Shown: positions 1 through 6,339, counted from the stretch's first letter. The stretch: DNA of 6,448 nt from an uncultured Fretibacterium sp. (GCF_938040765.1 NZ_CALIAA010000004.1:1-6448); one strand, 5' to 3'. Program-made: numbers and translations. Notes: a model not told the origin generated them from the letters alone.

Positions 1-864
1 CTCACGCCTCAGGGCGTGCGGACGCGGGAACGGGTCGCACGGGAGCTCTGCGTGCCCGTGAGCCCCGCGGGCGAGGTTCCGATCGACGAGGTCCGGGCGC
101 GCGAGATGCTGGAGCGGAACCGCCTGGAGCAGTTCCTGGACCGCGCGTTCATGACCGACTGGGGCATCAAGGAGGTGTCGGTCGGGGAGACGTTCCCGGT
201 GGTTCCCTGCCTGCCCGACGACCGGTATTTCGCGCTCTCGGACGGGCGCGCCCGCGCCCTGTGGCCCGAGGCCCCCGTCGTAAAATCCTTCCTCGAGGCG
301 TTTCCCCACTGGGGCGTCGCCGCGCGGACCCTGCCCGCACCGGGACAGGAGGCGCTGGACCGCTGGACCTCGGAGAACGGGGCCCCGACCGGTACCCTGA
401 CGTTCGACTTCGTCCTGCGGAGCCGTTATGACTTCAACCATTACAAGGACCTCGAGCCCCTGCCGACCGACCGCTTCAAGTTCCTCAACGCCGACCGGCT
501 TTTCGCCCAGAAGGTCCGCGGCCGGGCGGAGGACCTCCTGCCCCTGATCGGACGCCTCCACATCTTTCTGATGGGGCAGCGCCGCATCTACGTGCCCGGG
601 TGGTTCGACCTCGACAGGGAGGAGCAGGAGGACTGGGTGCTGCTGGCCCTGGCGACGGACACGGAGGCGCAGCTGGCCTCCCTCACGGCGACGCTGCGCG
701 CCTGGGGACACGACCTGATCGACCCCGCCAATCCGCTCTACATCGTCGGCACGAGCATCGAGCGCCTGAGGGCGCAGAGGGAACAGAAGCGCACGCTCTA
801 CGACTGGTTCCAGGAGGAGACCGTGCGTATCCTGCGCCCCGACGCCCCGGACGAGATCGCATAG
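1..864 (+). CDS. Hypothetical protein, 5' end outside the window
   Basis: This reading frame is open from the first base of the window to a TAG stop at 862-864, giving 287 visible residues. A GTG at 16 could be a start, but it has no convincing Shine-Dalgarno sequence and the frame continues upstream, so I treat the gene as 5'-partial. I do not recognise the family. The visible protein is soluble in character: no signal peptide, no membrane segment and no cysteine cluster. It is rich in Asp, Glu, Arg and aromatic residues, with patches such as RYDFNHYKDLEPLPTDRFKF near the middle and a charged, probably helical C-terminus (IERLRAQREQKRTLYDWFQEE). The frame is believable because it is long, keeps the G/C-rich third positions of the neighbouring genes and is followed by a promoter region. 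It is probably not in the same transcript as thrC, which has its own promoter 43 bp after the stop. Function unknown. Confidence 0.75.
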   Translation, partial: LTPQGVRTRERVARELCVPVSPAGEVPIDEVRAREMLERNRLEQFLDRAFMTDWGIKEVSVGETFPVVPCLPDDRYFALSDGRARALWPEAPVVKSFLEAFPHWGVAARTLPAPGQEALDRWTSENGAPTGTLTFDFVLRSRYDFNHYKDLEPLPTDRFKFLNADRLFAQKVRGRAEDLLPLIGRLHIFLMGQRRIYVPGWFDLDREEQEDWVLLALATDTEAQLASLTATLRAWGHDLIDPANPLYIVGTSIERLRAQREQKRTLYDWFQEETVRILRPDAPDEIA

Positions 865-870
865 GCGATC
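855..870 (+). other. Short perfect hairpin across the stop codon of the first gene
   Basis: GATCGC at 855-860 and GCGATC at 865-870 form a 6-bp perfect stem with a 4-nt loop (ATAG) that carries the TAG stop. No T-run follows, so it is not a canonical rho-independent terminator. It may stabilise the mRNA 3' end or have no role. Confidence 0.35.
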
Positions 871-906
871 AAGCGGAACACGGCCCCCCGAGGCGTGACA
901 CCGGCC

Positions 907-935
907 TTGACATCCCACCCGGCGCAGTGTATAAC
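907..935 (+). promoter_or_regulatory. Sigma-70 type promoter for thrC
   Basis: A perfect -35 box TTGACA (907-912) is separated by exactly 17 bp from the -10 box TATAAC (930-935), one mismatch from consensus. Transcription would start near 941-943, leaving a leader of about 70 nt before the thrC start at 1013. In DNA this GC-rich such a match with ideal spacing is unlikely by chance, and it sits in the only gap upstream of thrC. It should drive thrC-thrB and, by read-through, the ACT gene. Confidence 0.85.
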
Positions 936-940
936 CGGGT
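917..940. promoter_or_regulatory. Inverted repeat overlapping the thrC -10 box, possible operator
   Basis: ACCCGG (917-922) and CCGGGT (935-940) are perfect inverted copies separated by 12 bp. They cover the promoter spacer, the -10 box and the region just before the predicted transcription start. A dimeric repressor bound here would block RNA polymerase. The arms are only 6 bp and GC-rich, so chance is possible and no regulator is identified. Confidence 0.3.
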
Positions 941-954
941 AATCGTGAAAAAGG

Positions 955-978
955 CGCGGTCCTTCGCGAAAGGCCGCG
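955..978 (+). other. Leader hairpin upstream of thrC
   Basis: CGCGG (955-959) pairs with CCGCG (974-978), and after one bulged T, CCTT (961-964) pairs with AAGG (970-973), leaving a 5-nt loop. The 9-bp stem begins about 13 nt after the predicted transcript start. It is not followed by a T-run, so it is not a simple terminator. It could stabilise the leader RNA or influence access to the ribosome binding site. Confidence 0.45.
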
Positions 979-1002
979 TTCAAGGGATGCTTCAAGGGAT
1001 GG
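979..1002 (+). repeat. 12-nt tandem repeat just before the thrC ribosome binding site
   Basis: TTCAAGGGATGC (979-990) is followed directly by TTCAAGGGATGG (991-1002), 11 of 12 bases identical. A third partial copy, AGGGAT at 1003-1008, overlaps the Shine-Dalgarno sequence. The array lies wholly in the untranslated leader. It may be a recent slippage duplication or a binding site. Confidence 0.75.
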
Positions 1003-1006
1003 AGGG
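1001..1006 (+). promoter_or_regulatory. Ribosome binding site that fixes the TTG start of thrC
   Basis: GGAGGG at 1001-1006 lies 6 nt before the TTG at 1013. No ATG in the thrC frame lies nearby; the ATGs at 987 and 999 are in another frame. The protein read from this TTG aligns with the N-terminus I recall for Bacillus-type threonine synthases, which supports the choice. Confidence 0.8.
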
Positions 1007-1012
1007 ATCGTA

Positions 1013-2068
1013 TTGGGTATTCTGGCTCGTTACGCCGCCCTGCTTCCGGTGACGTCGGCAACGCCGCCCGTCAACCTGGAGGAGGGCTCTACGCCGCTCA
1101 TCGCCCTGCCGCGCATCGGCGAAAAGCTCGGCATCACGCTTTACGGCAAGCTCGAGGGCTGCAACCCCTCGGGCTCCTTCAAGGACAGGGGGATGGTTCT
1201 GGCCGTCGCCAAGGCCCTGGAGGAGGGCAAGCGCGCCCTCATCTGCGCCTCGACGGGCAACACCTCCGCCTCGGCGGCTGCCTACGCGGCCTCCGTCGGC
1301 ATCCCCTGCTTCGTCCTGCTCCCTGCGGGCAAGGTCGCCCTGGGCAAGCTGGCCCAGGCGCTGATGTACGGGGCCAGGGTCATCGCCGTGCGCGGCAACT
1401 TCGACCGCGCGCTGGAACTGGCCCGCACGGCCGCGGACAGGAGCGGCTGCGCGATGGTGAACTCCGTCAATCCCTACCGCCTCATCGGCCAGCGCACCGG
1501 CGCGTGGGAGATCTGCGAGGCCCTGGGCAAGGCGCCGGACTGGCACGCCATTCCCGTGGGCAACGCGGGGAACATCAGCGCCTATTGGGCGGGGTACGGG
1601 GAGTACGTCAGGCTGGGCCGGATCTCCAGGGCTCCCCGCATGATGGGCTTTCAGGCCGCGGGCGCCGCTCCGCTCGTCACGGGGCTCCCCTGTCCGGAGC
1701 CCGAGACGGTCGCCACAGCCATACGCATCGGCAACCCCGTCAGCGCGTCCCTCGCCCGCGCGGCAGTCTCGGAGTCCGGCGGCGAGTTCAACGCGGTCTC
1801 CGACGAGGAGATCCTCGCCGCACAGAGGCTTCTGGCCTCCGAGGGCGGGGTCTTCGCCGAGCCCGCATCCTGCGCGCCCCTCGCCGGTCTCCTCGCCCTG
1901 AAGCGGGAGGGCCGCCTTCCATCGGGCATCACGGCGGTCATGGTGCTGACGGGCAACGGCCTGAAGGACCCCGACACCGCGCTGTCCCAGACGGGGCGGC
2001 CCATCGAGATCGGCGACTCTCTGGAGGAGCTGATGGGCGTCCTGAGCGCCGGCGCCTCCGGATCATGA
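1013..2068 (+). CDS. thrC: Threonine synthase
   Basis: Cytoplasmic pyridoxal-phosphate enzyme that converts O-phospho-L-homoserine and water to L-threonine and phosphate, the last step of threonine synthesis. The protein has 351 residues, the usual length of the short Bacillus-type ThrC; the longer E. coli/yeast type exceeds 400. It shows the fold-type II signature: the Schiff-base lysine K57 in GSFKDRGM (54-61), the substrate loop STGNTSAS (80-87), LGKLAQALMYGA (110-121), SVNPYRLIGQ (151-160), the glycine-rich loop binding the cofactor phosphate, PVGNAGNISAYW (181-192), the ATAIRIGNP block (234-242) and VLTGNGLKD (311-319) near the pyridine ring. The N-terminal pattern LLPVT...LEEGSTPLI is also typical. 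Translation starts at TTG with a good Shine-Dalgarno sequence. The stop overlaps the thrB start (ATGA), so the two are translationally linked. No key residue is missing. Confidence 0.96.
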   Translation: MGILARYAALLPVTSATPPVNLEEGSTPLIALPRIGEKLGITLYGKLEGCNPSGSFKDRGMVLAVAKALEEGKRALICASTGNTSASAAAYAASVGIPCFVLLPAGKVALGKLAQALMYGARVIAVRGNFDRALELARTAADRSGCAMVNSVNPYRLIGQRTGAWEICEALGKAPDWHAIPVGNAGNISAYWAGYGEYVRLGRISRAPRMMGFQAAGAAPLVTGLPCPEPETVATAIRIGNPVSASLARAAVSESGGEFNAVSDEEILAAQRLLASEGGVFAEPASCAPLAGLLALKREGRLPSGITAVMVLTGNGLKDPDTALSQTGRPIEIGDSLEELMGVLSAGASGS

Positions 2069-3003
2069 CAGAGCGGGGGAAAGAACCGCTTCTCTCCCTG
2101 CGCGTCCCCGCGACGAGCGCCAACCTGGGCTCCGGGTTCGACACGCTGGGCATGGCGCTCTCCCTCTACAACGTCTTCAACGTCCGCGAGCTGCTTCCGG
2201 AGGGACGCTTCACCTGCGACGTCATCGGGGAGGGCGCCTACGAACTGTCCGACGCCGGCTCCAACATGGTGGTGGAGAGCTACCTTCGCGCCTGCGCGGA
2301 ATGGGGTGTCTCCCCCCGGGGCCTCGCCCTGGAGTGCCACAACGTCATCCCGCTCTGCCGGGGCCTGGGCAGCTCCTCCACCGCCGTCGTGGCGGGCGTG
2401 GTCCTGGCCGACGCCGTGTCCGGACGCCGGACGGACGAGGCGGAGCTCCTGCGCGTCATGACGCTCATCGAGGGACACCCCGACAACGTGGTCCCCTGCT
2501 GTCTCGGGGGCATGACGGTCTGCTGCTGGGATGGGGAGAACCTGCGCTACGTGAAGCTGCCGCCCCTTCCCGACGACATGCACGTGGTCGCGGCGGTCCC
2601 GGACGTGCGGGTCCGCACCCACGACGCTCGGCAGGTGCTGCCCGAGCTCGTCCGGTTTGGGGACGCCGTGTTCAACCTGGGGCGTGCCTCCCTGCTCTGC
2701 GCCGCCTGGGCGACGGGGCGTTGGGATCTCCTCTCCTGGGGCATGGACGACCGCCTGCACCAGCCCTACCGAAGCTCCCTCTTTCCCGGCGGCAGGGACA
2801 TCCTGGACCATATCCGCGGCCTTCCCGGCTGCGTCGCCGTCGCCATCAGCGGTTCCGGCCCCACGATGGTCGCGCTGGTCCGGGGCGCGCCCGGTACGGT
2901 CGCCTCCGCGATGTGCCGCACCTTCTCCGAGCATGACGTGCCCTCCCAGTTCTTCGTCCTGCGGGGTTCGTCCGTCGGAACGACGATCGAGAGCCGTCTT
3001 TGA
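2065..3003 (+). CDS. thrB: Homoserine kinase (GHMP kinase family)
   Basis: Phosphorylates L-homoserine with ATP to O-phospho-L-homoserine, the substrate of the ThrC encoded just upstream. At 312 residues it has normal family length. All GHMP kinase motifs are present: motif 1 VPATSANLGSGFDTLGMAL (14-32), the ATP-binding loop of motif 2 PLCRGLGSSSTAVVAG (96-111), the homoserine kinase signature EGHPDNV (136-142), the RTHDAR...LP block (184-193), DDRLHQPYRSSLFPG (228-242) and motif 3 AISGSGPTMVAL (260-271). The start ATG at 2065 overlaps the thrC stop by 4 bp. No Shine-Dalgarno sequence lies at a normal distance (the nearest, GGAGGAG at 2023-2029, is 35 nt upstream), so translation probably depends on ribosomes finishing thrC. 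The frame is open for about 560 bp further upstream inside thrC, but that part has no homoserine kinase character and is a shadow of thrC. The thrC-thrB order is as in Bacillus. Confidence 0.96.
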   Translation: MTERGKEPLLSLRVPATSANLGSGFDTLGMALSLYNVFNVRELLPEGRFTCDVIGEGAYELSDAGSNMVVESYLRACAEWGVSPRGLALECHNVIPLCRGLGSSSTAVVAGVVLADAVSGRRTDEAELLRVMTLIEGHPDNVVPCCLGGMTVCCWDGENLRYVKLPPLPDDMHVVAAVPDVRVRTHDARQVLPELVRFGDAVFNLGRASLLCAAWATGRWDLLSWGMDDRLHQPYRSSLFPGGRDILDHIRGLPGCVAVAISGSGPTMVALVRGAPGTVASAMCRTFSEHDVPSQFFVLRGSSVGTTIESRL

Positions 3004-3082
3004 GGCCCTTTTCCCGCTCCTTTTTTTGCCTTGCCGGGCAACACGGGGGGAGAGGGGATTTCGGGACCTGAAGAAGAAAACC

Positions 3083-3090
3083 GAGGTGAG
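3083..3090 (+). promoter_or_regulatory. Ribosome binding site of the ACT-domain gene
   Basis: GAGGTGAG ends 6 nt before the ATG at 3097. It decides the start: the frame is open back to 3031, but the extra 22 residues (Gly/Glu-rich) resemble nothing in aspartate kinases and have no ribosome binding site. Confidence 0.75.
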
Positions 3091-3096
3091 AGACCC

Positions 3097-3579
3097 ATGA
3101 CAAATTCAATCATCGAGAGCATCCGGATCGACCGGGGCTGTGCGCGCATCATCCTGCTGGGCGTCCCCGACCTGCCGGGGGTCGCGGCCAGCGTATTCTC
3201 CGCCCTGGCCGAGAGGAACGTGGGCGTGGAGATGATTGTCCAGAACAACATGCGCGGCGGGATGACGGACATGACCTTCCTGATCCGCAAGGACCGTCTG
3301 GACGACGCCATCCCCGTCTGCCGCACGGCCGCCGAGGCGATCAAGGCCCAGGGGGTCTCCTTCAACACGGAGGTGGCCAGCCTCTCCATCCAGGGACAGG
3401 AGCTCTCCTCGAGCCCGGAGGTCACGGCCAGGATGTTCGCCACCCTGGCGTCCGTGAACGTGAACATCGAGATGATCACGTCGAGCACCTTCGCGGTCAC
3501 CTGCGTCGTCGATGCGACCGCCGTGGAGCGGGCCGTCGCGGCGCTGCAGAGGGCATTCGACGTCGAGGCCGTCCTTTAG
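3097..3579 (+). CDS. Stand-alone tandem ACT-domain protein, aspartate kinase regulatory type
   Basis: The 160-residue protein matches the C-terminal regulatory half of aspartate kinase and nothing else. ACT domain 1 covers about 16-80 (ARIILLGVPDLPGVAASVFSAL, then VGVEMIVQN at 42-50 and TDMTFLI at 57-63). ACT domain 2 covers about 92-156 (SLSIQGQ, SSPEVTARMFATLASVNVNIEMITSS at 104-130). The loop after PDLPG, the QN pair (49-50) and VNI (122-124) correspond to positions that in Corynebacterium-type aspartate kinases line the threonine and lysine effector sites, so effector binding looks possible. The catalytic amino-acid kinase domain is absent: the 93 bp before the start do not encode it, and thrB ends there. 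In Bacillus aspartokinase II a similar beta subunit of about 160 residues arises by internal initiation; here it is a separate gene with its own ribosome binding site. Likely role, by inference: regulatory subunit of an aspartate kinase encoded elsewhere, or a free threonine sensor. It is probably co-transcribed with thrCB and followed by a strong terminator. Confidence 0.88.
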   Translation: MTNSIIESIRIDRGCARIILLGVPDLPGVAASVFSALAERNVGVEMIVQNNMRGGMTDMTFLIRKDRLDDAIPVCRTAAEAIKAQGVSFNTEVASLSIQGQELSSSPEVTARMFATLASVNVNIEMITSSTFAVTCVVDATAVERAVAALQRAFDVEAVL

Positions 3580-3617
3580 AAGGCCGCAGAACAGCTCCCC
3601 AAACGCACATAACGGAT

Positions 3618-3650
3618 GCGAGGCCCCGGCTTGGGGCCTCTCGCTTTTTT
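3618..3650 (+). terminator. Rho-independent terminator of the thrC-thrB-ACT unit
   Basis: GAGGCCCC (3620-3627) pairs perfectly with GGGGCCTC (3633-3640) around a 5-nt loop. The stem can be extended with a small bulge by GCG at 3618-3620 and CGC at 3642-3644. Six T residues follow at 3645-3650. It lies 40 bp after the ACT gene stop. Read on the minus strand the stem is not followed by a T-run, so it acts in one direction only. Confidence 0.92.
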
Positions 3651-3712
3651 ATGGAGCGAGGGAAAGGAGGAGGACACAGATCATCTTTGGTCAACGCCCC
3701 CAACATCTTTTT

Positions 3713-3730
3713 AGGGAAGCGCCGATCGAA
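3713..3730. repeat. Intergenic repeat, copy downstream of the molybdenum hydroxylase gene
   Basis: AGGGAAGCGCCGATCGAA matches 6413-6430 at 16 of 18 positions in the same orientation; both differences are transitions. The two copies bracket the molybdenum hydroxylase gene and lie 2,700 bp apart. This copy is also one arm of the inverted repeat that follows the hydroxylase stop codon. Confidence 0.65.
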
Positions 3731-3753
3731 TTCGGCGTTTCTCCCGCGCTTCC
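3715..3753 (-). other. Nested inverted repeats just after the molybdenum hydroxylase stop codon
   Basis: GGAAGCGC (3715-3722) and GCGCTTCC (3746-3753) are perfect inverted copies 23 nt apart. Within them CGCCGA (3720-3725) and TCGGCG (3732-3737) form a second, partly exclusive stem. The first arm starts 4 nt after the minus-strand stop (TAG at 3759-3757). No T-run follows on the minus strand, so this is at best an imperfect terminator or an mRNA 3' end stabiliser for the hydroxylase transcript. Confidence 0.45.
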
Positions 3754-3756
3754 TCC

Positions 3757-6339
3757 CTATTTTTTCCGGCTGTAGGGGGTTCCCTCCAGCGGCAGGCTGT
3801 TCCGGAACCTGCCGTCCCAGCGCCGGTAGGCCAGGGCCAGGGTCGGGGCGGGCGGAACCAGGACGACCTCCCCCACCCCCTTGGCCCCGTAGGCCCCAGC
3901 GCCATCCGGGTCCTTGCACTCCATCAGCAGGCATTCGATCGGCGGCACGTCCGGCGCGCGGAACAGTCCGAGCGTCCCCAGCCGGGCACGCGGGACGCCC
4001 CCCTCGAGGCGCAGGTCCTCCGTGAGCGCATAGCCCAGGCCCATGACGACGCCGCCCTCGATCTGTCCCTCCACGCTGTTTCGGTTGATGACCTGCCCCA
4101 CGTCGTGGCAGGCGATGTACCGCTCGATCCGGCCGTCCTCGCTCAGAATGCACACGTGGGCCGCATAGCTGTAGGCCGCGTGGCTGACGGGGTGCGGTTT
4201 GTCCGAGCCCATGGGGTCCGAAATGAACAGGAACTCGTCGTAGAACTCCCGCCCCTCGAGACGCCCGATGTCCCCACCGGCCTCCTTCAGGGCCTCCGCG
4301 AACTGCACGCAGACCCGCCGCGTCGCCTCACCCGTGAAGAGGGTTTGGCGCGAGGCCGTCGAGGTGCCGCTGTCCGGCGTCAGGGCGGTGTCGGGAGGGT
4401 TGAAGGCGATGCGGTTCACCGGGAGCCCCGTTGTGAAGGAGGCGATCTGGACCATGGTCGTCGCCACCCCCTGCCCCATGCAGGCCGCGCTGGTGAAGAG
4501 CCGTATGCCGCCGTCCCGGACCACCAGGCGCATACGCCCGGCGTCGGGCACGCCCACGCCCAGACCGCTGTTCTTCCAGGCGCAGGCAAGGCCCGCCCGG
4601 GGCGAGGACTCGAAGTAGGGTTTGACGGCCGCGAGACATTCCCGAATTGCCGTGTTCCGCGCCGCGATCTGGCCGTTGCCCAGCGCGTCGCCCGGCTCCA
4701 CGACGTTGCGGTCCCGGATGTCCCAATAGGAGATGCCCGCTTTCTCCGCCAGGAGGTTCAGCGTGCACTCCACCGCGAAGGCGGACTGAGTGACGCCGAA
4801 GCCCCGAAACGCCCCGCTCGGCGGGTTGTTCGTGTAGACGTTCGTCCCCTCGATATCGACGTTCGGAACGCGGTAGGGCCCCGTGGCGTGGGTGCAGGCG
4901 CGCTGCATCACGGGCCCCCCCAACGAGGTGTAGGCGCCCGTATCGCCCCGGATTCGGATCCTCATGGCCGTGAGGCGCCCCTCCGCGTCGCACCCGGCGG
5001 TGTAGTCCATCACCATGGGGTGCCGCTTGGGATGGACGGTCAGGCTCTCCTGGCGGGACAGCGTCACGCGCACCGGACGCTTCGCGTGCCACGCCAGAAG
5101 CGCCGCGTGGTGCTGAACGGACATGTCCTCCTTGCCGCCGAACCCGCCTCCGACGAGCGCCGAGATCACGCGCACCCCGCTTTCGGGGCAGCCCAGCATC
5201 CGCGTCACCTCCCGGTACTCGTCGTAGACGCTCTGGCCGGACGTGCGCAGGACCAGGACGCCGTCCTCGTCGAGATAGGCCAGGGCCGTCTCCGGCTCCA
5301 GGAAGGCATGCTCCCCCACGGGAGATCTGTAGGTGCCATGCACCACGTGGGCGGACTCCGCCAGGGCCTTGTCGACATCGCCCCGTCTGACGACCGCGTT
5401 GACCTCAACGAAGTTGCCGAAGGGATGGATGAGCTCCGCGCCGGGCGCCATGGCCTCCTCGATGGTGAGCATCGGCCTCAGCACCTCGCTCTTCACCTCG
5501 ATCAGGGCCAAGGCTTCCTTCAGGGTTTTTCGGTCAACCGCGGCCACCAGGGCCAGGGCGTCGCCCGCGTAGCGCGTCACCTCTCCGGGGGCGATCAGCA
5601 CCGGCCAGTCGTGCACGATATGCCCGATGTACCGCTCGCCCGGCACGTCCTTGGCCGTCAGCACGGCCACGACCCCCGGGTGTGCCGCTGCGGTGCGCGT
5701 GTCGATTTCCAAAATGCGTTCGCGCGGCGTTTTGGGACGCAGCGCCGCTCCATAGAGCATCCCGGGCATCTTCAGGTCCTCGACGTATTTGCCCGTCCCC
5801 AGGGTCTTCTCGCGCGCGTCGAGGCGCGGCATCCGCTCCCCCAGGGCGTAGGGGCGGTCGAAGGGATCCTTCGGGGGGAGGAAGCCCGGGTCCCTCAGGG
5901 CCTCGGCGGCCATCGCGACGGCCCTCTCGATCTTGACGTATCCCGTGCAGCGGCAGAGGTTTCCCTTGAGCGCCGCCTTGATCTCCGCCGCGGACGGGCT
6001 GGCGTTGACGTCCAGAAGCCCCTTGGCGCTCATCACCATGCCGGGAATGCAGAAGCCGCACTGCACCGCCCCTGCCGCGCCGAAGGCCCAGGCATAGATC
6101 TCCCGCTCCCGCTCGGAGAGACCCTCGAGGGTCGTCACCGACCTGCCGTCCAGCCGCGAGACCTTCTGGATGCAGGCACGGGCCGTGCGCCCGTCGACCA
6201 GTACGGTACAGGCTCCGCAGACCCCCTCCGCGCAGCCGTTCTTCACCGAGGTGATGTCGGCCGTATCCCTGAGATAATCCAGCAGGGAGCCGTCCTCCGC
6301 TATCTCGTGGACCGCTCCGTTGATCGTCAGCCTGTACAT
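3757..6339 (-). CDS. Molybdenum hydroxylase, selenium-dependent xanthine dehydrogenase type ([2Fe-2S]-Mo fusion)
   Basis: The 860-residue protein belongs to the xanthine oxidase family. An N-terminal plant-type [2Fe-2S] domain (1-80) has cluster ligands C36, C41, C44 and C56. The second [2Fe-2S] domain (85-150) has C94, C97, C129 and C131 in QCGFC and LCRC. The molybdopterin domains follow from about 172, with EHAFLEPE (343-350), GGGFGGKED (397-405), GAFRGFG (509-515), MGQG (621-624) and GAKGVGE (818-824), whose E824 should be the catalytic base. No FAD domain lies between the FeS and Mo parts, as in Desulfovibrio aldehyde oxidoreductase; electrons must leave through a separate partner. Overall sequence and the C-terminus FRNSLPLEGTPY best fit the selenium-dependent xanthine dehydrogenase family (TIGR03311-like), which hydroxylates purines with a labile selenium at the Mo site. 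Substrate and selenium use are inferred from family. The ATG at 6339 is chosen because a strong Shine-Dalgarno sequence precedes it and MYRLTING is the expected N-terminus. Convergent with the threonine operon. Confidence 0.93.
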   Translation of the reverse strand: MYRLTINGAVHEIAEDGSLLDYLRDTADITSVKNGCAEGVCGACTVLVDGRTARACIQKVSRLDGRSVTTLEGLSEREREIYAWAFGAAGAVQCGFCIPGMVMSAKGLLDVNASPSAAEIKAALKGNLCRCTGYVKIERAVAMAAEALRDPGFLPPKDPFDRPYALGERMPRLDAREKTLGTGKYVEDLKMPGMLYGAALRPKTPRERILEIDTRTAAAHPGVVAVLTAKDVPGERYIGHIVHDWPVLIAPGEVTRYAGDALALVAAVDRKTLKEALALIEVKSEVLRPMLTIEEAMAPGAELIHPFGNFVEVNAVVRRGDVDKALAESAHVVHGTYRSPVGEHAFLEPETALAYLDEDGVLVLRTSGQSVYDEYREVTRMLGCPESGVRVISALVGGGFGGKEDMSVQHHAALLAWHAKRPVRVTLSRQESLTVHPKRHPMVMDYTAGCDAEGRLTAMRIRIRGDTGAYTSLGGPVMQRACTHATGPYRVPNVDIEGTNVYTNNPPSGAFRGFGVTQSAFAVECTLNLLAEKAGISYWDIRDRNVVEPGDALGNGQIAARNTAIRECLAAVKPYFESSPRAGLACAWKNSGLGVGVPDAGRMRLVVRDGGIRLFTSAACMGQGVATTMVQIASFTTGLPVNRIAFNPPDTALTPDSGTSTASRQTLFTGEATRRVCVQFAEALKEAGGDIGRLEGREFYDEFLFISDPMGSDKPHPVSHAAYSYAAHVCILSEDGRIERYIACHDVGQVINRNSVEGQIEGGVVMGLGYALTEDLRLEGGVPRARLGTLGLFRAPDVPPIECLLMECKDPDGAGAYGAKGVGEVVLVPPAPTLALAYRRWDGRFRNSLPLEGTPYSRKK

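Noticed and set aside
865..1012. Considered a T-box or known amino-acid riboswitch in the thrC leader
   Set aside because: The leader is only about 70 nt, with no T-box sequence, no antiterminator pair and no terminator, so no known class fits.
945..1052. A 35-residue frame from a GTG in the thrC leader, considered as a leader peptide
   Set aside because: It has no ribosome binding site, no run of Thr or Ile codons, overlaps the thrC start and ends inside thrC. The in-frame ATG at 987 gives the same result.
1504..2064. Upstream extension of the thrB frame through thrC, which would give a 499-residue protein
   Set aside because: The extra part is an Arg/Gly-rich shadow of thrC. Homoserine kinase similarity begins only at the ATG at 2065 and the length from there is normal for the family.
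1651..2934. A 427-codon minus-strand frame across thrC and thrB
   Set aside because: It is antisense to two clear enzymes, of low-complexity composition, with no motif or ribosome binding site.
3004..3082. T7 run at 3021-3027 after thrB, considered as a terminator
   Set aside because: No stable GC-rich stem lies directly before the T-run. TGCC/GGCA pairs nearby are too short, so read-through into the ACT gene is expected.
3651..3756. Possible small gene starting at the ATG at 3651
   Set aside because: The ATG overlaps the tail of the terminator, and the frame runs on into the antisense side of the hydroxylase gene. There is no protein likeness.
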